Source of the DNA: RGDT01 sp964630925
GTDB lineage: Bacteria > Planctomycetota > Planctomycetia > Gemmatales > Gemmataceae
Assembly: GCA_964630925.1 (NCBI GenBank)
Contig: CAZVZK010000002.1
Location: forward strand, 1-64,000
Length of the DNA: 64,000 bases
Direction of reading: 5' to 3'
A model generated the notes under the pieces. It was not told where the DNA came from. It saw nothing but the letters and a program-made list of their open reading frames with translations, and did not search any database. The position numbers and the translations under genes are program-made. Below are positions 16,622 through 24,824 of this stretch, piece by piece (the stretch's first letter is position 1; each line of letters opens with the position of its first letter).

Positions 16622-17887
16622 TCACTCGCCACGCACCTGACCATCACCATAGACGACGTACTTGTAGGTCGTCAATTCCTCAAGCCCGCAGGGGCCTCGG
16701 GCGTGCAGCTTGTCGGTGCTGATCCCGATCTCCGCGCCCAGGCCCAGCTCGCCGCCGTCGTTGAACCGCGTGCTGGCGTTCACCATCACCGCCGCGCTGT
16801 CCACCTCGCGGGTGAACCGCCGCGCCGCCTCCAGGTCGCGTGTGACGATGGCGTCGGTGTGCCCGGAGCCGTGGGCGGCGATGTGCGTCATCGCCGCGTC
16901 GATCCCGTCCACCACCTTCACCGACAGGGTGAGGGCGAGGTATTCTGTATCATAGTCCTCGGGCGACGCCCGGCGCGCGGATTCCACCAGCCGGCACGTC
17001 ACGGGGCAGCCGCGCAGCTCCACGCCGCGACGGTGCAGCTCGGATGCCGCGGCCGGGAGGAACGCCTCGGCGATGGGGGCGTCCACGAGGAGGCACTCGG
17101 CGGCGTTGCAAACGCCGGGCCGTTGGGCCTTGGCGTTGGCGATGATGCGCACGGCCTTTTCCAGGTCGGCCGTCCGCTCCACGAAGACGTGGCAGATCCC
17201 CTGATAGTGCTTCAACACCGGCATCGTCGCCTCCGCCGCGACGCGGCGGATCAGCCCCTCGCCGCCGCGCGGGATGCACAGGTCGATGTGTCCGCTCATC
17301 TTCAGCAGGTGCCCGACCGCCGCGCGGTCCGGCGTGGCGACGAGCTGGACTGCGTCGGCGGGCAGGCCCTGTTCGGCGAGGGCCTCGCCCATGACGCGGG
17401 CGATGGCGGCGTTGGAGTGCATGGCCTCCTTGCCGCCGCGGAGGATGACGGCGTTGCCGCTCTTGACGCACAGCGAGGCGGCGTCGGCGGTGACGTTGGG
17501 GCGCGACTCGTACAGGAAGAGGATGACGCCGATGGGCACGCCGACCTTGCGCACCTCCAGGCCGCTCGGCCGCACGCTGCCGGAGAGGACGCGGCCCACC
17601 GGGTCGGGCAGGGCGGCCACCTCTCGCAACGCCGAGGCCACCTCGCAGAGGCGTGACGGCGTGAGGCGGAGTCGGTCGATCTGCGCGGCCGTGAGGCCGA
17701 ACTCCGGTGCGCGGGCGAGGTCGGCCTCGTTGGCGGCGAGGATGTCGTCGCGGCGGCGGGCGAGGCCGTCGGCGCAGCGGAGGAGCCAGGCGTCCTTGTC
17801 GCGGGAGGCGGTGGACGCGAGGAGGCGCGCGGCGGCGCGGGCGCGGCGGGCGGTGTCGAGGCATTCGGAGGCGAGGGGATCGCTCAT
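16622..17887 (-). CDS. proA: Gamma-glutamyl phosphate reductase (glutamate-5-semialdehyde dehydrogenase)
   Basis: A 421-aa ProA, the second step of proline synthesis: NADPH-dependent reduction of glutamyl-5-phosphate to the semialdehyde. Length is normal for the family. The aldehyde-dehydrogenase-type features seen are KVGVPIGVILFLYESRPNV, SGNAVILRGGKEAMHSN, the catalytic cysteine C260 in PGVCNAAECLLV, and the C-terminal STRFNDGGELGLGAEIGIST and GLEELTTYKYVVYG. proB was not seen in this window. The gene lies between the YbbR-like gene and a HEAT-repeat gene on the same strand. Confidence 0.96.
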   Translation of the reverse strand: MSDPLASECLDTARRARAAARLLASTASRDKDAWLLRCADGLARRRDDILAANEADLARAPEFGLTAAQIDRLRLTPSRLCEVASALREVAALPDPVGRVLSGSVRPSGLEVRKVGVPIGVILFLYESRPNVTADAASLCVKSGNAVILRGGKEAMHSNAAIARVMGEALAEQGLPADAVQLVATPDRAAVGHLLKMSGHIDLCIPRGGEGLIRRVAAEATMPVLKHYQGICHVFVERTADLEKAVRIIANAKAQRPGVCNAAECLLVDAPIAEAFLPAAASELHRRGVELRGCPVTCRLVESARRASPEDYDTEYLALTLSVKVVDGIDAAMTHIAAHGSGHTDAIVTRDLEAARRFTREVDSAAVMVNASTRFNDGGELGLGAEIGISTDKLHARGPCGLEELTTYKYVVYGDGQVRGE

Positions 17888-17973
17888 CGTTGGTCACTCT
17901 GGCGCTGCCACTCGGGCCCCTGACGGGGCCCGCTCGCCTGATCCGAGGGAAGACACGCCCCGCCCCTCGCCCG

Positions 17974-18984
17974 TCAGTCCCCGCCGGGTCGGGCGGCGGG
18001 GCGGAGGCCCTCCGGGCTGAAATCGGCCGGACGCAGCTCGAACGAGACGCCACGCGGCGGGGGCTGCTCCAGCGTGAACCCCGGAGGTAATTGTACCTGG
18101 AGCGGCTCGTTGTTCAGCCCAGAAAGCAGCCGCGCCTTCGTGAGGTCGATGTAGACCTGGGGACGGGGCGGCTCGTCCTGGATCGGCCCGGTCACCTTGA
18201 GAGTCACCTTGCCGTTGCGCTCGTCGGGGAACAGGGGCCGGAAGCCGTAGTCCGGAGGACACAGGAACGACACCGGCACGTCGATCAGCTCGTAGGTCTT
18301 GCGCGACGAGCCGGGCACGCGGACGATGACCGTGGACGGGGTGACGCGGACGGCGCGGCCCTCGAGCTTGTCCACCAGAGGCACGCGGCCGATGGCGGCG
18401 ACGCTGGGCGGCGCGCGGAGCGGGCGTGTCGGCAGCTCCGACGGCTCCGTGGCGATGGAGGACATGCGGTCCAGCACCTCGCGCGGCCCGCGCACCAGGG
18501 CCGTCGGCGGGTCGAGGATGACCGTCCCCGTGGGCCCGTCGCGCAGGTGGTCGAACCGCACCGGCAGACGCTTCTCGACGAGGCGGTGCAATGTATACGG
18601 GATGCGGTTGCGTCCCTCGATCACCAGCGCCACCACGCCGAGCGGCGTGTTGAGGTCGCCGGCCTCGATGACGGCGGAGTCGCTGATGCGGGGCGCGTCG
18701 AGGCGGTCGTCGGGCACGGTGACCGTCTTGACGACCTGCACCTCCTTGCGCTGGAGCATGCCCTGCAATTCGCGCATGCGGGCCGGCGGGCCGGAGAACG
18801 ACACCGTCACCTGCGCCTCGCCGTTGACTTCGAGGCTGTAGTGGTCGGCCTGCTTGGCGGCCACGACGACCTTGACGCCGAGGGGCACGTTGTCGAGCGA
18901 GTCCTGATCACGGCTGCGTGTGTACAGGAAGACGAGCAGCGACAGCCCCACGGCGACGAGGGACGAGAGCAGGCGGTCGAGCAT
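17974..18984 (-). CDS. cdaR: YbbR-domain protein (CdaR-like)
   Basis: A 336-aa protein with one N-terminal transmembrane helix (MLDRLLSSLVAVGLSLLVFL) followed by repeated YbbR domains. These show the hallmark pattern of short beta-rich units, for example VPLGVKVVVAA, PLGVVALVIEG and YELIDVPVSFL. In Firmicutes the YbbR protein CdaR binds and regulates the diadenylate cyclase CdaA. Here cdaA lies two genes upstream, separated by a lipoprotein gene, so the same partnership is likely. ATG at 18984 opens the membrane segment; an upstream in-frame ATG at 19029 is less suitable. The symbol is by analogy. Confidence 0.8.
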   Translation of the reverse strand: MLDRLLSSLVAVGLSLLVFLYTRSRDQDSLDNVPLGVKVVVAAKQADHYSLEVNGEAQVTVSFSGPPARMRELQGMLQRKEVQVVKTVTVPDDRLDAPRISDSAVIEAGDLNTPLGVVALVIEGRNRIPYTLHRLVEKRLPVRFDHLRDGPTGTVILDPPTALVRGPREVLDRMSSIATEPSELPTRPLRAPPSVAAIGRVPLVDKLEGRAVRVTPSTVIVRVPGSSRKTYELIDVPVSFLCPPDYGFRPLFPDERNGKVTLKVTGPIQDEPPRPQVYIDLTKARLLSGLNNEPLQVQLPPGFTLEQPPPRGVSFELRPADFSPEGLRPAARPGGD

Positions 18985-19047
18985 GAGGCCTCCTTCGTTG
19001 CCAAACGCCGGACGATCAACCATCAACATCCGTCGCGGGTGGTGTCG

Positions 19048-19488
19048 TTACTCGTGTTTCTGATCCCGAGGTGGGGCAGAGGGGTGGTACGAGCCCGTGA
19101 ATGAGGCCGCCCGATCCTTGTGGATGATGATGTAGGCATCCCGCTCCTTCTCCACCTCCTGGTGGACCTGCACCGGAATCTCCCTCCCGTCCTTCAGTTT
19201 CAGGACGACCGTGTTCAGCCGGACGGGCACACTCCGCCGCCACGGGTAGCAGTAGTCCACTTCACCGACCTTCTCGGTGCGTCGGTGGAAGTTGGCGTGT
19301 TCCCAGCCCGTCTCGTTGGCCCCTTCCAGGTCGAGCTGACACTCAACAACTTCCTCCGCGTAGTTGACGAGGTAAATCGTCGAATGCCCTCTCTGCCCCT
19401 CGTCGGGCGGAAGGTGGAAACTGTTGGTAACGCACCCCACGAGCAGGCAGAGGGTGCAGGCGACGCCGCCGCGAATGAGCCTGGGCAT
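19048..19488 (-). CDS. Hypothetical lipoprotein between cdaA and the YbbR gene
   Basis: A 146-aa protein with a lipoprotein signal (MPRLIRGGVACTLCLLVGC, lipobox LVGC with the lipidated Cys at residue 19) and a mature region of mixed polar sequence rich in Glu, His and Arg (YLVNYAEEVVECQLDLEG, RRTEKVGEVDYCYPWRR). No family was recognised. It lies 15 bases after cdaA and 63 bases before the YbbR gene, all on one strand, so it is probably made with them and sits in the cell envelope. Confidence 0.7.
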   Translation of the reverse strand: MPRLIRGGVACTLCLLVGCVTNSFHLPPDEGQRGHSTIYLVNYAEEVVECQLDLEGANETGWEHANFHRRTEKVGEVDYCYPWRRSVPVRLNTVVLKLKDGREIPVQVHQEVEKERDAYIIIHKDRAASFTGSYHPSAPPRDQKHE

Positions 19489-19503
19489 GCGATCCCCCGT
19501 CGT

Positions 19504-20394
19504 TCAGGCGGCCTTCGTGCCTTCTGAGTGGCTCGCGGGCTTCGTATCGCTCGGATTCACGTTGGTCAGATTCACGCCGCTGGCCCGCGACTCGCCGCGC
19601 GCCGGCGTCGGCTCCTTGCCGTCGAGCAGCGCCGCCAACCGCGTCGCCACCTCCTCGCGCGGCACCGGCGTCAACTGGCCGGCGACCGAGAGGGAGATGC
19701 GGCCCGTCTCCTCGCTGACGACCACCAACACCGCGTCCGTCTCGTCGCTCATGCACAACGCCGAGCGGTGCCGCATGCCCATGTGCCCGGACGCGCCCTC
19801 GGGCACCTGGCCGAGCGGGAGCTGGCACCCGGCGGCGGTGAGGCGGCCGCCGGTGAGGATGACGGCGCCGTCGTGCAGCGGGCTGCGCTTGCCGAAGATG
19901 GCACGCAGCAGGCCGGCGGACACCTCGGCGTCGATCATCTGCCCGGTCTCGACGAACTGGGCCAGCGACATCTCGCGCTCGATGACGATGAGCGCCCCGA
20001 CGCACTCGCGCGACATCGCCTCGCAGGCGTCGGCCAGACGCTCGGCCAGGGGGTAGTGTTCGGCCTGCACGAAGTAGCGGAGGAGCGGGGCGCGGCCCAG
20101 GACCATGAGGCCGCGGCGCAATTCGGGCTGGAAGATGATGCACAGGCCGAGGAGGACGGTGGCGAGGAGGTAGTCGAGGACACGGCCCAGGACCTTGAGG
20201 TCGAAGGAGGCGATGACGACCTGGGCGACGAGGAAGACGCCGATGACGAGCAGGCCGAGGCCGCGGACGATGCCGGCGCCGCGCGTCCTGCCGAGGAAGC
20301 GGAGGGCGAGGAAGATGGCGACGGCGAGGAGGCCCACCTCGACGAGGTCGCGCGTCGTCACGGCGTCGTAGAGGTGTGCGAGGCGGTCGAACAA
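19504..20394 (-). CDS. cdaA: Membrane diadenylate cyclase CdaA
   Basis: A 296-aa c-di-AMP synthase. Three hydrophobic segments lie in the first ~90 residues, followed by a DisA_N (DAC) domain with the signature DGA (residues 175-177, SPLHDGAVILTGG) and RHR (208-210, MGMRHRSALCMS). The domain joins two ATP molecules to c-di-AMP. A Pro/Lys-rich tail follows. It starts 19 bases after the folP stop. c-di-AMP controls osmolyte and cell-wall homeostasis in other bacteria; here its gene sits in a block with envelope-assembly genes. Confidence 0.95.
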   Translation of the reverse strand: MFDRLAHLYDAVTTRDLVEVGLLAVAIFLALRFLGRTRGAGIVRGLGLLVIGVFLVAQVVIASFDLKVLGRVLDYLLATVLLGLCIIFQPELRRGLMVLGRAPLLRYFVQAEHYPLAERLADACEAMSRECVGALIVIEREMSLAQFVETGQMIDAEVSAGLLRAIFGKRSPLHDGAVILTGGRLTAAGCQLPLGQVPEGASGHMGMRHRSALCMSDETDAVLVVVSEETGRISLSVAGQLTPVPREEVATRLAALLDGKEPTPARGESRASGVNLTNVNPSDTKPASHSEGTKAA

Positions 20395-20413
20395 GGGGAT
20401 CTCCTCTTCCCGC

Positions 20414-21256
20414 TCAGCGTCGGCGGAGGGCGTCGATCACGAGGGCGCCGTCCCTCGCCCCCGCGGCGTCGTGGGCTCGGACGATGTGGGCGGCCCTGGC
20501 GGCGAGGGCGAAGGCGTGGCAGGCGTGCGTCGCCGCGTCGCGTTCCTGCCGGGGCCTGCCGGTGATCTCGCCGAGGAAGCCCTTGCGGGACGCCCCCAGC
20601 ACCACCGGCCTGCCCAGCGCGGCGATCTCTCCCAGGCGGCGGACGAGAGCCAGGTTGTGGGCGGCCGTCTTGGCGAAGCCGATGCCCGGGTCGAGCGCCA
20701 CCCGCACCCCGTCTATACCCAGTTCCGCCGCCGCCTGCAACCTCGCCTGGAGGTGGGACCGCACCTCGGCGACGACATCGCCGTACTCCGCGAGGTGTTG
20801 CATCGTGGACGGCGTGCCACGCGAGTGCATCAGGACCACGCCGGCGCCGTGGCGGCGTACGGCATCGCCCATGTCCGGATCGCCCAGCGCCGTCACGTCG
20901 TTGATGACGTGCGCCCCGGCGGCGAGGCATCGGTCCGCGACCTCGGCCTTCGACGTGTCGATGGACAGGACGGCGTCCGTGTCCCTGGCGAGCGTCTCGA
21001 CGACGGGCAGGACGCGGGATAATTCGTCTTCCGCCGACACGGGCGCGGCGCCGGGGCGGGTGGATTCGCCGCCGATGTCGAGGATGTCGGCGCCCTGGCG
21101 CAGCATCTCCAGGGCGTGGGCGACGGCGGCGGCGGGGTCGAGGTATCGCCCGCCGTCGGAGAAGCTGTCGGGGGTGACGTTGACGACGGCCATGACGAGG
21201 GCGCGGCCCGACAGGTCGAGCGAGCGTCCGCGCACTTGCCACGTCAGGCCGGTCAT
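20414..21256 (-). CDS. folP: Dihydropteroate synthase
   Basis: A 280-aa DHPS, which joins p-aminobenzoate to 6-hydroxymethyl-dihydropterin pyrophosphate in folate synthesis. The TIM-barrel motifs are intact: MAVVNVTPDSFSDGG (23-36 region), DIGGESTRPGA (60-70), INDVTALGD, DPGIGFAKTAAHNL, LGASRKGFLGEITG and a C-terminal IVRAHDA. The ATG overlaps the stop of the LptE-like gene (ATGA), indicating coupled translation. It lies directly upstream of cdaA. Confidence 0.95.
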   Translation of the reverse strand: MTGLTWQVRGRSLDLSGRALVMAVVNVTPDSFSDGGRYLDPAAAVAHALEMLRQGADILDIGGESTRPGAAPVSAEDELSRVLPVVETLARDTDAVLSIDTSKAEVADRCLAAGAHVINDVTALGDPDMGDAVRRHGAGVVLMHSRGTPSTMQHLAEYGDVVAEVRSHLQARLQAAAELGIDGVRVALDPGIGFAKTAAHNLALVRRLGEIAALGRPVVLGASRKGFLGEITGRPRQERDAATHACHAFALAARAAHIVRAHDAAGARDGALVIDALRRR

Positions 21257-21984
21257 CGCTGGGTGGCCCAGGGGTTCTCAAGGGACTGGACGATCTGGAC
21301 GGCGAGCTGGTCGAAGGCACGTTGCATGCCGGTGGTGATCGACTCGCCCAATTCGGGGCGGTAGTGGCCGGTGGCGCGGACGAGGACGGGGATGACGACG
21401 CGGCGGGAGGCGGGGTCGATGATCGGCTCCTCGTCGGCGCGGGCGTTGGCGGGGGCGCCGGGGCGGGACGGCGTGGTGATGGGGCGTGCGCCGGGCGGCA
21501 GGGTGCTGGTGCCCTCGTCGATGAGGGGCTGGGGCGACTCGGGGAGGGCCGCCTCGCCGGGTCGCGGGTTGGTGCGGGTCAGGGCCTTGCCCGTGCGAAG
21601 GTCACGCCAGACGATCTCGGCGTCGACGCGCAGCTCGGCCTCGCGGATGGAGTTCTGCTGGGTGTAGTTGATGAGGCCCTTGGTGATGGCGCGGATTGTG
21701 ACGGACAGCTCGGTGTCGGCGTCCTCGCCGTGACAGACTTTGTAGGGGGTGCGGAGGGCGACCTCGCGGACGAGGGCGCGGTGCAGGTCCATCTCCTGGC
21801 CGACGGCGGGCGTGACGACCCAGTTGGTGCGGTTCTTGACCATCGGGATGCGGACGGTCTTGAACGAGGTGTCGTGGTTGGGGCGGGTGGTGTAGCCGAG
21901 TAGGTCGAGGTGCATGTCGCCGGCGCAGGCCGGCACCAGCAGGGCGACGGCCCCGATCAGGGCGGCAAGGTTACGGCGTGGCAT
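21253..21984 (-). CDS. LptE-like LPS-assembly lipoprotein
   Basis: A 243-aa lipoprotein with signal MPRRNLAALIGAVALLVPAC and a lipidated Cys at residue 20. The mature part fits the LptE pattern: an early GYTTRPNHDTSFKTVRIPMV strand, a LHRALVREVALRTPYKV helix, and the alternating DTELSVTIRAIT strands. LptE plugs the LptD pore that places lipopolysaccharide in the outer membrane. The C-terminus has an extra Pro/Arg-rich insert and a final amphipathic helix. It precedes folP with a 4-base overlap. ATG at 21984 was chosen as the start of the signal; upstream lies a hairpin. Confidence 0.75.
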   Translation of the reverse strand: MPRRNLAALIGAVALLVPACAGDMHLDLLGYTTRPNHDTSFKTVRIPMVKNRTNWVVTPAVGQEMDLHRALVREVALRTPYKVCHGEDADTELSVTIRAITKGLINYTQQNSIREAELRVDAEIVWRDLRTGKALTRTNPRPGEAALPESPQPLIDEGTSTLPPGARPITTPSRPGAPANARADEEPIIDPASRRVVIPVLVRATGHYRPELGESITTGMQRAFDQLAVQIVQSLENPWATQR

Positions 21985-22023
21985 GCGTTGGCCCTTCGTC
22001 TGGGACAGGTGGGACAAATGGGA

Positions 22024-22049
22024 CGGATGGGGCCGATGTGCCCCATCCG
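22024..22049 (-). terminator. Hairpin between BamD-like and LptE-like genes
   Basis: CGGATGGGGC and GCCCCATCCG form a perfect 10-bp stem with a 6-base loop, 13 bases after the stop of the BamD-like gene. Near it lie three GGGAC(A/G)-type short repeats. It has no T-tract. It may thin transcription into the downstream genes. Confidence 0.4.
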
Positions 22050-22061
22050 CCGCATTCAGGG

Positions 22062-23291
22062 TCACGTCCCCGGCTGGCGCCAGCCGCCGCTGGTGGGTGC
22101 CGGCGCGGACGCCGGCTTGGGGGCCGGGGCGGGCGTGGGCGTGGGTGAAGGCGTGGAGGTGGTGGGCTGGGCAGGCGTGTTGATGCCCTGGCCCTTGGCC
22201 TCCAGCTCGGCGCGCAGGGAGTTCCACCGCTCGCCGGCGGTCTTGGCGGCCTGGGTGTTCGGATAGCGGCGGCGCACCAGCTCGTAGTAGAAGTACGCCG
22301 ACGCGGGGTGGCTGGTGCGGCGGTAGAACTCCGCCATCTTCAGCTCCTTGTCGGCCTGCTGCTCGTCCACGGACTGGCGCTGCTTCTCGAGGTACTCGCG
22401 CTTCTTGGGGTCGTTGGCGATCTGCGGGTAGGCGCTGAGGGCGGTCTGGATGAGCTTGCGGGCCTCGGCGGTCTTGCGTCCGTCGTAGTCGGAGCCGCCC
22501 GTGGCCATCTGCTTGCAGAAGACGGCGAACTGGACGGCCTTGGGGGCCAGCTCGCTGTCGGGGTGGCGGAGGGAGACCTGGCTGAAGTAGTGGTCGGCCT
22601 CGCGCCAGTCCTCGCGGTACATCTTGACGACGCCGCAGCGGTAGAGGGCCTGGTCGGCCAGGGGGCCGGTCATGTCGTAGAGGCGGACCTTCTCCATGGC
22701 CTCGACGGCGCGGCCCTCGCGGTCGAAGAACGGCTTGGTGTTGCCGAAGTGGAACCAGCTCATGGACGGGAGCCACTCCTTGCCGTCCTTCTTGCGTTTC
22801 ATCTCGTCCCAGGTGTCGTCGAGCCAGTAGTTGGCGATGTCGTACATGCGCTGGCAGCACTGCTCGCGGTAACTGGACGTGGGGAACTTGTTCAACAGCG
22901 CCGAGTAGGTGTCGCACGCCTTGGGCATGTGGCCGGTGAGGCGGAGGCACTCGGCGCGGTAGTACATGGCCTCCTGGATGGCCAGGGGCGGGTTCTTGTC
23001 GCGGTCGGCGACCTGTCCGAAGAGGGACTCGGCCCTGGTGTACTCCTCCTTGCGGAAGAGGTCGCGGGCCGACTCCAGGGCGGCGTTGACCTCCGTCGGG
23101 AGGGTGGCGGCGCTGGACTCGCTGACGAGCTTGCCGTCGGTGCGCAGGATGAAGCTGTCCACCGGGACGTCGGACCCTTTGGGTGTGGGGCCGTAGGGCA
23201 TCAGGGTGGGGCTGACGCAGCCGACGCAGGCCGCCAGGGCCGGTGCCGCCAGCAGCGACAGGAGCCGGCCCGTCTTCCTTGACGTATTCAC
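22062..23291 (-). CDS. BamD-like TPR lipoprotein
   Basis: A 409-aa protein with a lipoprotein-type signal (MNTSRKTGRLLSLLAAPALA, then ACVGC with C22 or C25 as lipidated residue). TPR-type helices follow: AALESARDLFRKEEYTRAESLF, MYYRAECLRLTGHMPKACDTY, ALYRCGVVKMYREDWREADHYF and ASAYFYYELVRRRYPNT. It matches the outer-membrane assembly factor BamD/YfiO arrangement, with a longer middle region than the proteobacterial protein. The C-terminal tail is Pro/Thr/Ala-rich low complexity. It starts three bases after recO and is followed by an LptE-like gene, so two envelope assembly factors are made together. Confidence 0.75.
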   Translation of the reverse strand: MNTSRKTGRLLSLLAAPALAACVGCVSPTLMPYGPTPKGSDVPVDSFILRTDGKLVSESSAATLPTEVNAALESARDLFRKEEYTRAESLFGQVADRDKNPPLAIQEAMYYRAECLRLTGHMPKACDTYSALLNKFPTSSYREQCCQRMYDIANYWLDDTWDEMKRKKDGKEWLPSMSWFHFGNTKPFFDREGRAVEAMEKVRLYDMTGPLADQALYRCGVVKMYREDWREADHYFSQVSLRHPDSELAPKAVQFAVFCKQMATGGSDYDGRKTAEARKLIQTALSAYPQIANDPKKREYLEKQRQSVDEQQADKELKMAEFYRRTSHPASAYFYYELVRRRYPNTQAAKTAGERWNSLRAELEAKGQGINTPAQPTTSTPSPTPTPAPAPKPASAPAPTSGGWRQPGT

Positions 23292-23294
23292 GCT

Positions 23295-24029
23295 TCATCC
23301 CCCCAGGTAAGGCAGCAGGCGGGGCGGGCGGCCCCGCAGGTGGGTGATGTGGTGCCCCATCAGGTGCCGCAGCTCGGCCCGCGTGGCCGCGTCCGGCTCC
23401 CCCATCCACCCCTCGCCGAACACACGCCGCAGCGCCATCAGACAGCGGTGCGACATGGGCCGGCGTGTCGGATCTGGCGTCCGCTGGCAGGCGAGGCAGA
23501 CGGCCCCGCCGGCCTCCGGGCTGAACATCAGGTGGGCTTCTGGCAGCGTGCCGCCGCAGGCGGCGCACGCCTCCAGCACGGGGCGGTAGCCCAATTCGGA
23601 CAGGAACACGGCCTCGAACCGGAGTAGGCGCGCCGGGACGGGCACGTCGCCGCCGAGGTCGCCGAGGGCCGCGACGGCCTCATCGAAGAGGGCCGGGTGC
23701 GGGTCGAGGTCCTCGGTCCAGTCGGCGAGCAGCTCCGCGACGTAGTAGCCGGCGTACAGGGCCGGCAGATCCGCACGGAGCCTGGGAAACCGCCGGGCGG
23801 CGGAGGCCTCGGTGAGGAGATCCAGGCCGCCCGACGGTTTGCGGATGAGGACGATACCGCAGACGGTCAGCAAGTCAAGGGCGTTGTCGAAGCTGGACTT
23901 GAGGCGGCGTCCTCCCTTGGCGAGGGCGCGGACCTTGCCCAGCTCGCGGGTCCACAGGGTACAGATGCGCGAGGACTCGCTCCAGTCGGTGGTGCGGAGG
24001 ACGAGGGCGGTGGCCTTCTCGGTGGACAT
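23295..24029 (-). CDS. recO: DNA repair protein RecO
   Basis: A 244-aa RecO, which with RecF and RecR loads RecA at gaps. The N-terminal OB-fold is seen in KATALVLRTTDWSESSRICTLWTRELGKV, the helical bundle in LYAGYYVAELLADWTEDLDPH, and a zinc-finger-type CAAC...CLAC pair at about residues 156-185. ATG at 24029 begins the conserved N-terminus; the frame stays open upstream but crosses a GGATGAAGGATGA microrepeat. It is the first gene of the ten-gene minus-strand block ending at 13351, and divergent from the nuclease-like gene. Confidence 0.9.
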   Translation of the reverse strand: MSTEKATALVLRTTDWSESSRICTLWTRELGKVRALAKGGRRLKSSFDNALDLLTVCGIVLIRKPSGGLDLLTEASAARRFPRLRADLPALYAGYYVAELLADWTEDLDPHPALFDEAVAALGDLGGDVPVPARLLRFEAVFLSELGYRPVLEACAACGGTLPEAHLMFSPEAGGAVCLACQRTPDPTRRPMSHRCLMALRRVFGEGWMGEPDAATRAELRHLMGHHITHLRGRPPRLLPYLGG

Positions 24030-24126
24030 GGTGAGGAGGGATGAAGGATGAGGGATGAAGGATGAAGGGGGTGCCGGATGGTGTACGATAGCGGAAGGGG
24101 GCGACGGCCCCAAGGGGAGGTGGGAG

Positions 24127-24738
24127 ATGGCATTCAGCGATTTCGACTTGCGGCGGGCACTGACCGACTTCGGGCTGACCGAGGACACGGGCACGGACCT
24201 GTTCGCCGGTACGCCGCCGGTCGAGCCCAGCCCCTTCCTACGCGTGTTCCTGGACGAGTTCGCGCGGCAGGCGCTCGGCCTCGGTAGCGAGGCGGCCCGC
24301 AGCCACTACATCATCGGGCCCTTCCTGATGGAGGCCCAGCGGCGCGCGACGGGGCCGGTGAACGTGATGCCCGGCGTCACGCTCGACGTGGACCGGGCAC
24401 GCGGCCTTAACGGTTACTGTGACTTCATCATCGCCCGCACCCAAGAGATCTACTTCCTCCGTGGGCCCCTCGCCGCCGTGGTGGAGGCGAAGCGCGAGGA
24501 TATCATCGGCGGCCTCGGCCAGTGCGCCGCGTCGATGGTCGGCCTCCGCGAGTTCAACGCGCGCGACGGGACGCCGGTGGAAGAGGTGTTCGGCGCCGTG
24601 ACCAGCGGCAATATCTGGCGTTTCCTCCGTCTGAGGAGGGAGACGTTGGCCATCGACAGGCAGGAGTACCACCTGCGGGACGCCCCGACCCTCCTGGGGA
24701 TCCTCGTGAGGATCGCCAACGGCGGGGGGCCTGCATGA
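24127..24738 (+). CDS. PD-(D/E)XK nuclease-fold protein
   Basis: A 203-aa protein with no signal peptide. A central pattern GLNGYCDFIIARTQ followed by AAVVEAKREDI fits the D...ExK active site of the restriction-endonuclease-like fold. ARSHYIIGPFLMEAQRR, GLGQCAASMVGLREFN and GAVTSGNIWRFLRLR recall a group of small uncharacterised proteins that I know mainly from cyanobacteria. GGGAG precedes the ATG. Nothing nearby suggests a restriction system, so DNA cleavage is inferred from the motif only. It is divergent from recO and convergent with ybeY. Confidence 0.6.
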   Translation: MAFSDFDLRRALTDFGLTEDTGTDLFAGTPPVEPSPFLRVFLDEFARQALGLGSEAARSHYIIGPFLMEAQRRATGPVNVMPGVTLDVDRARGLNGYCDFIIARTQEIYFLRGPLAAVVEAKREDIIGGLGQCAASMVGLREFNARDGTPVEEVFGAVTSGNIWRFLRLRRETLAIDRQEYHLRDAPTLLGILVRIANGGGPA

Positions 24739-24824
24739 TCCACGAGGGCCAAGGCTTGCGTTCGCCCTGGGCCCTGGGCCGTCCTTGTCCTCGTCAGCGG
24801 TCCAGGCGGCGGACGAGCGTGCCG

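Noticed and set aside
14891..17656. 921-codon open frame on the plus strand
   Set aside because: It lies antisense to the HEAT gene and proA, which have clear motifs; its composition is that of a GC-rich shadow.
21984..23568. Long upstream extension of the LptE-like gene to 23568
   Set aside because: It would overlap the BamD-like gene completely and the lipoprotein signal starts at 21984.
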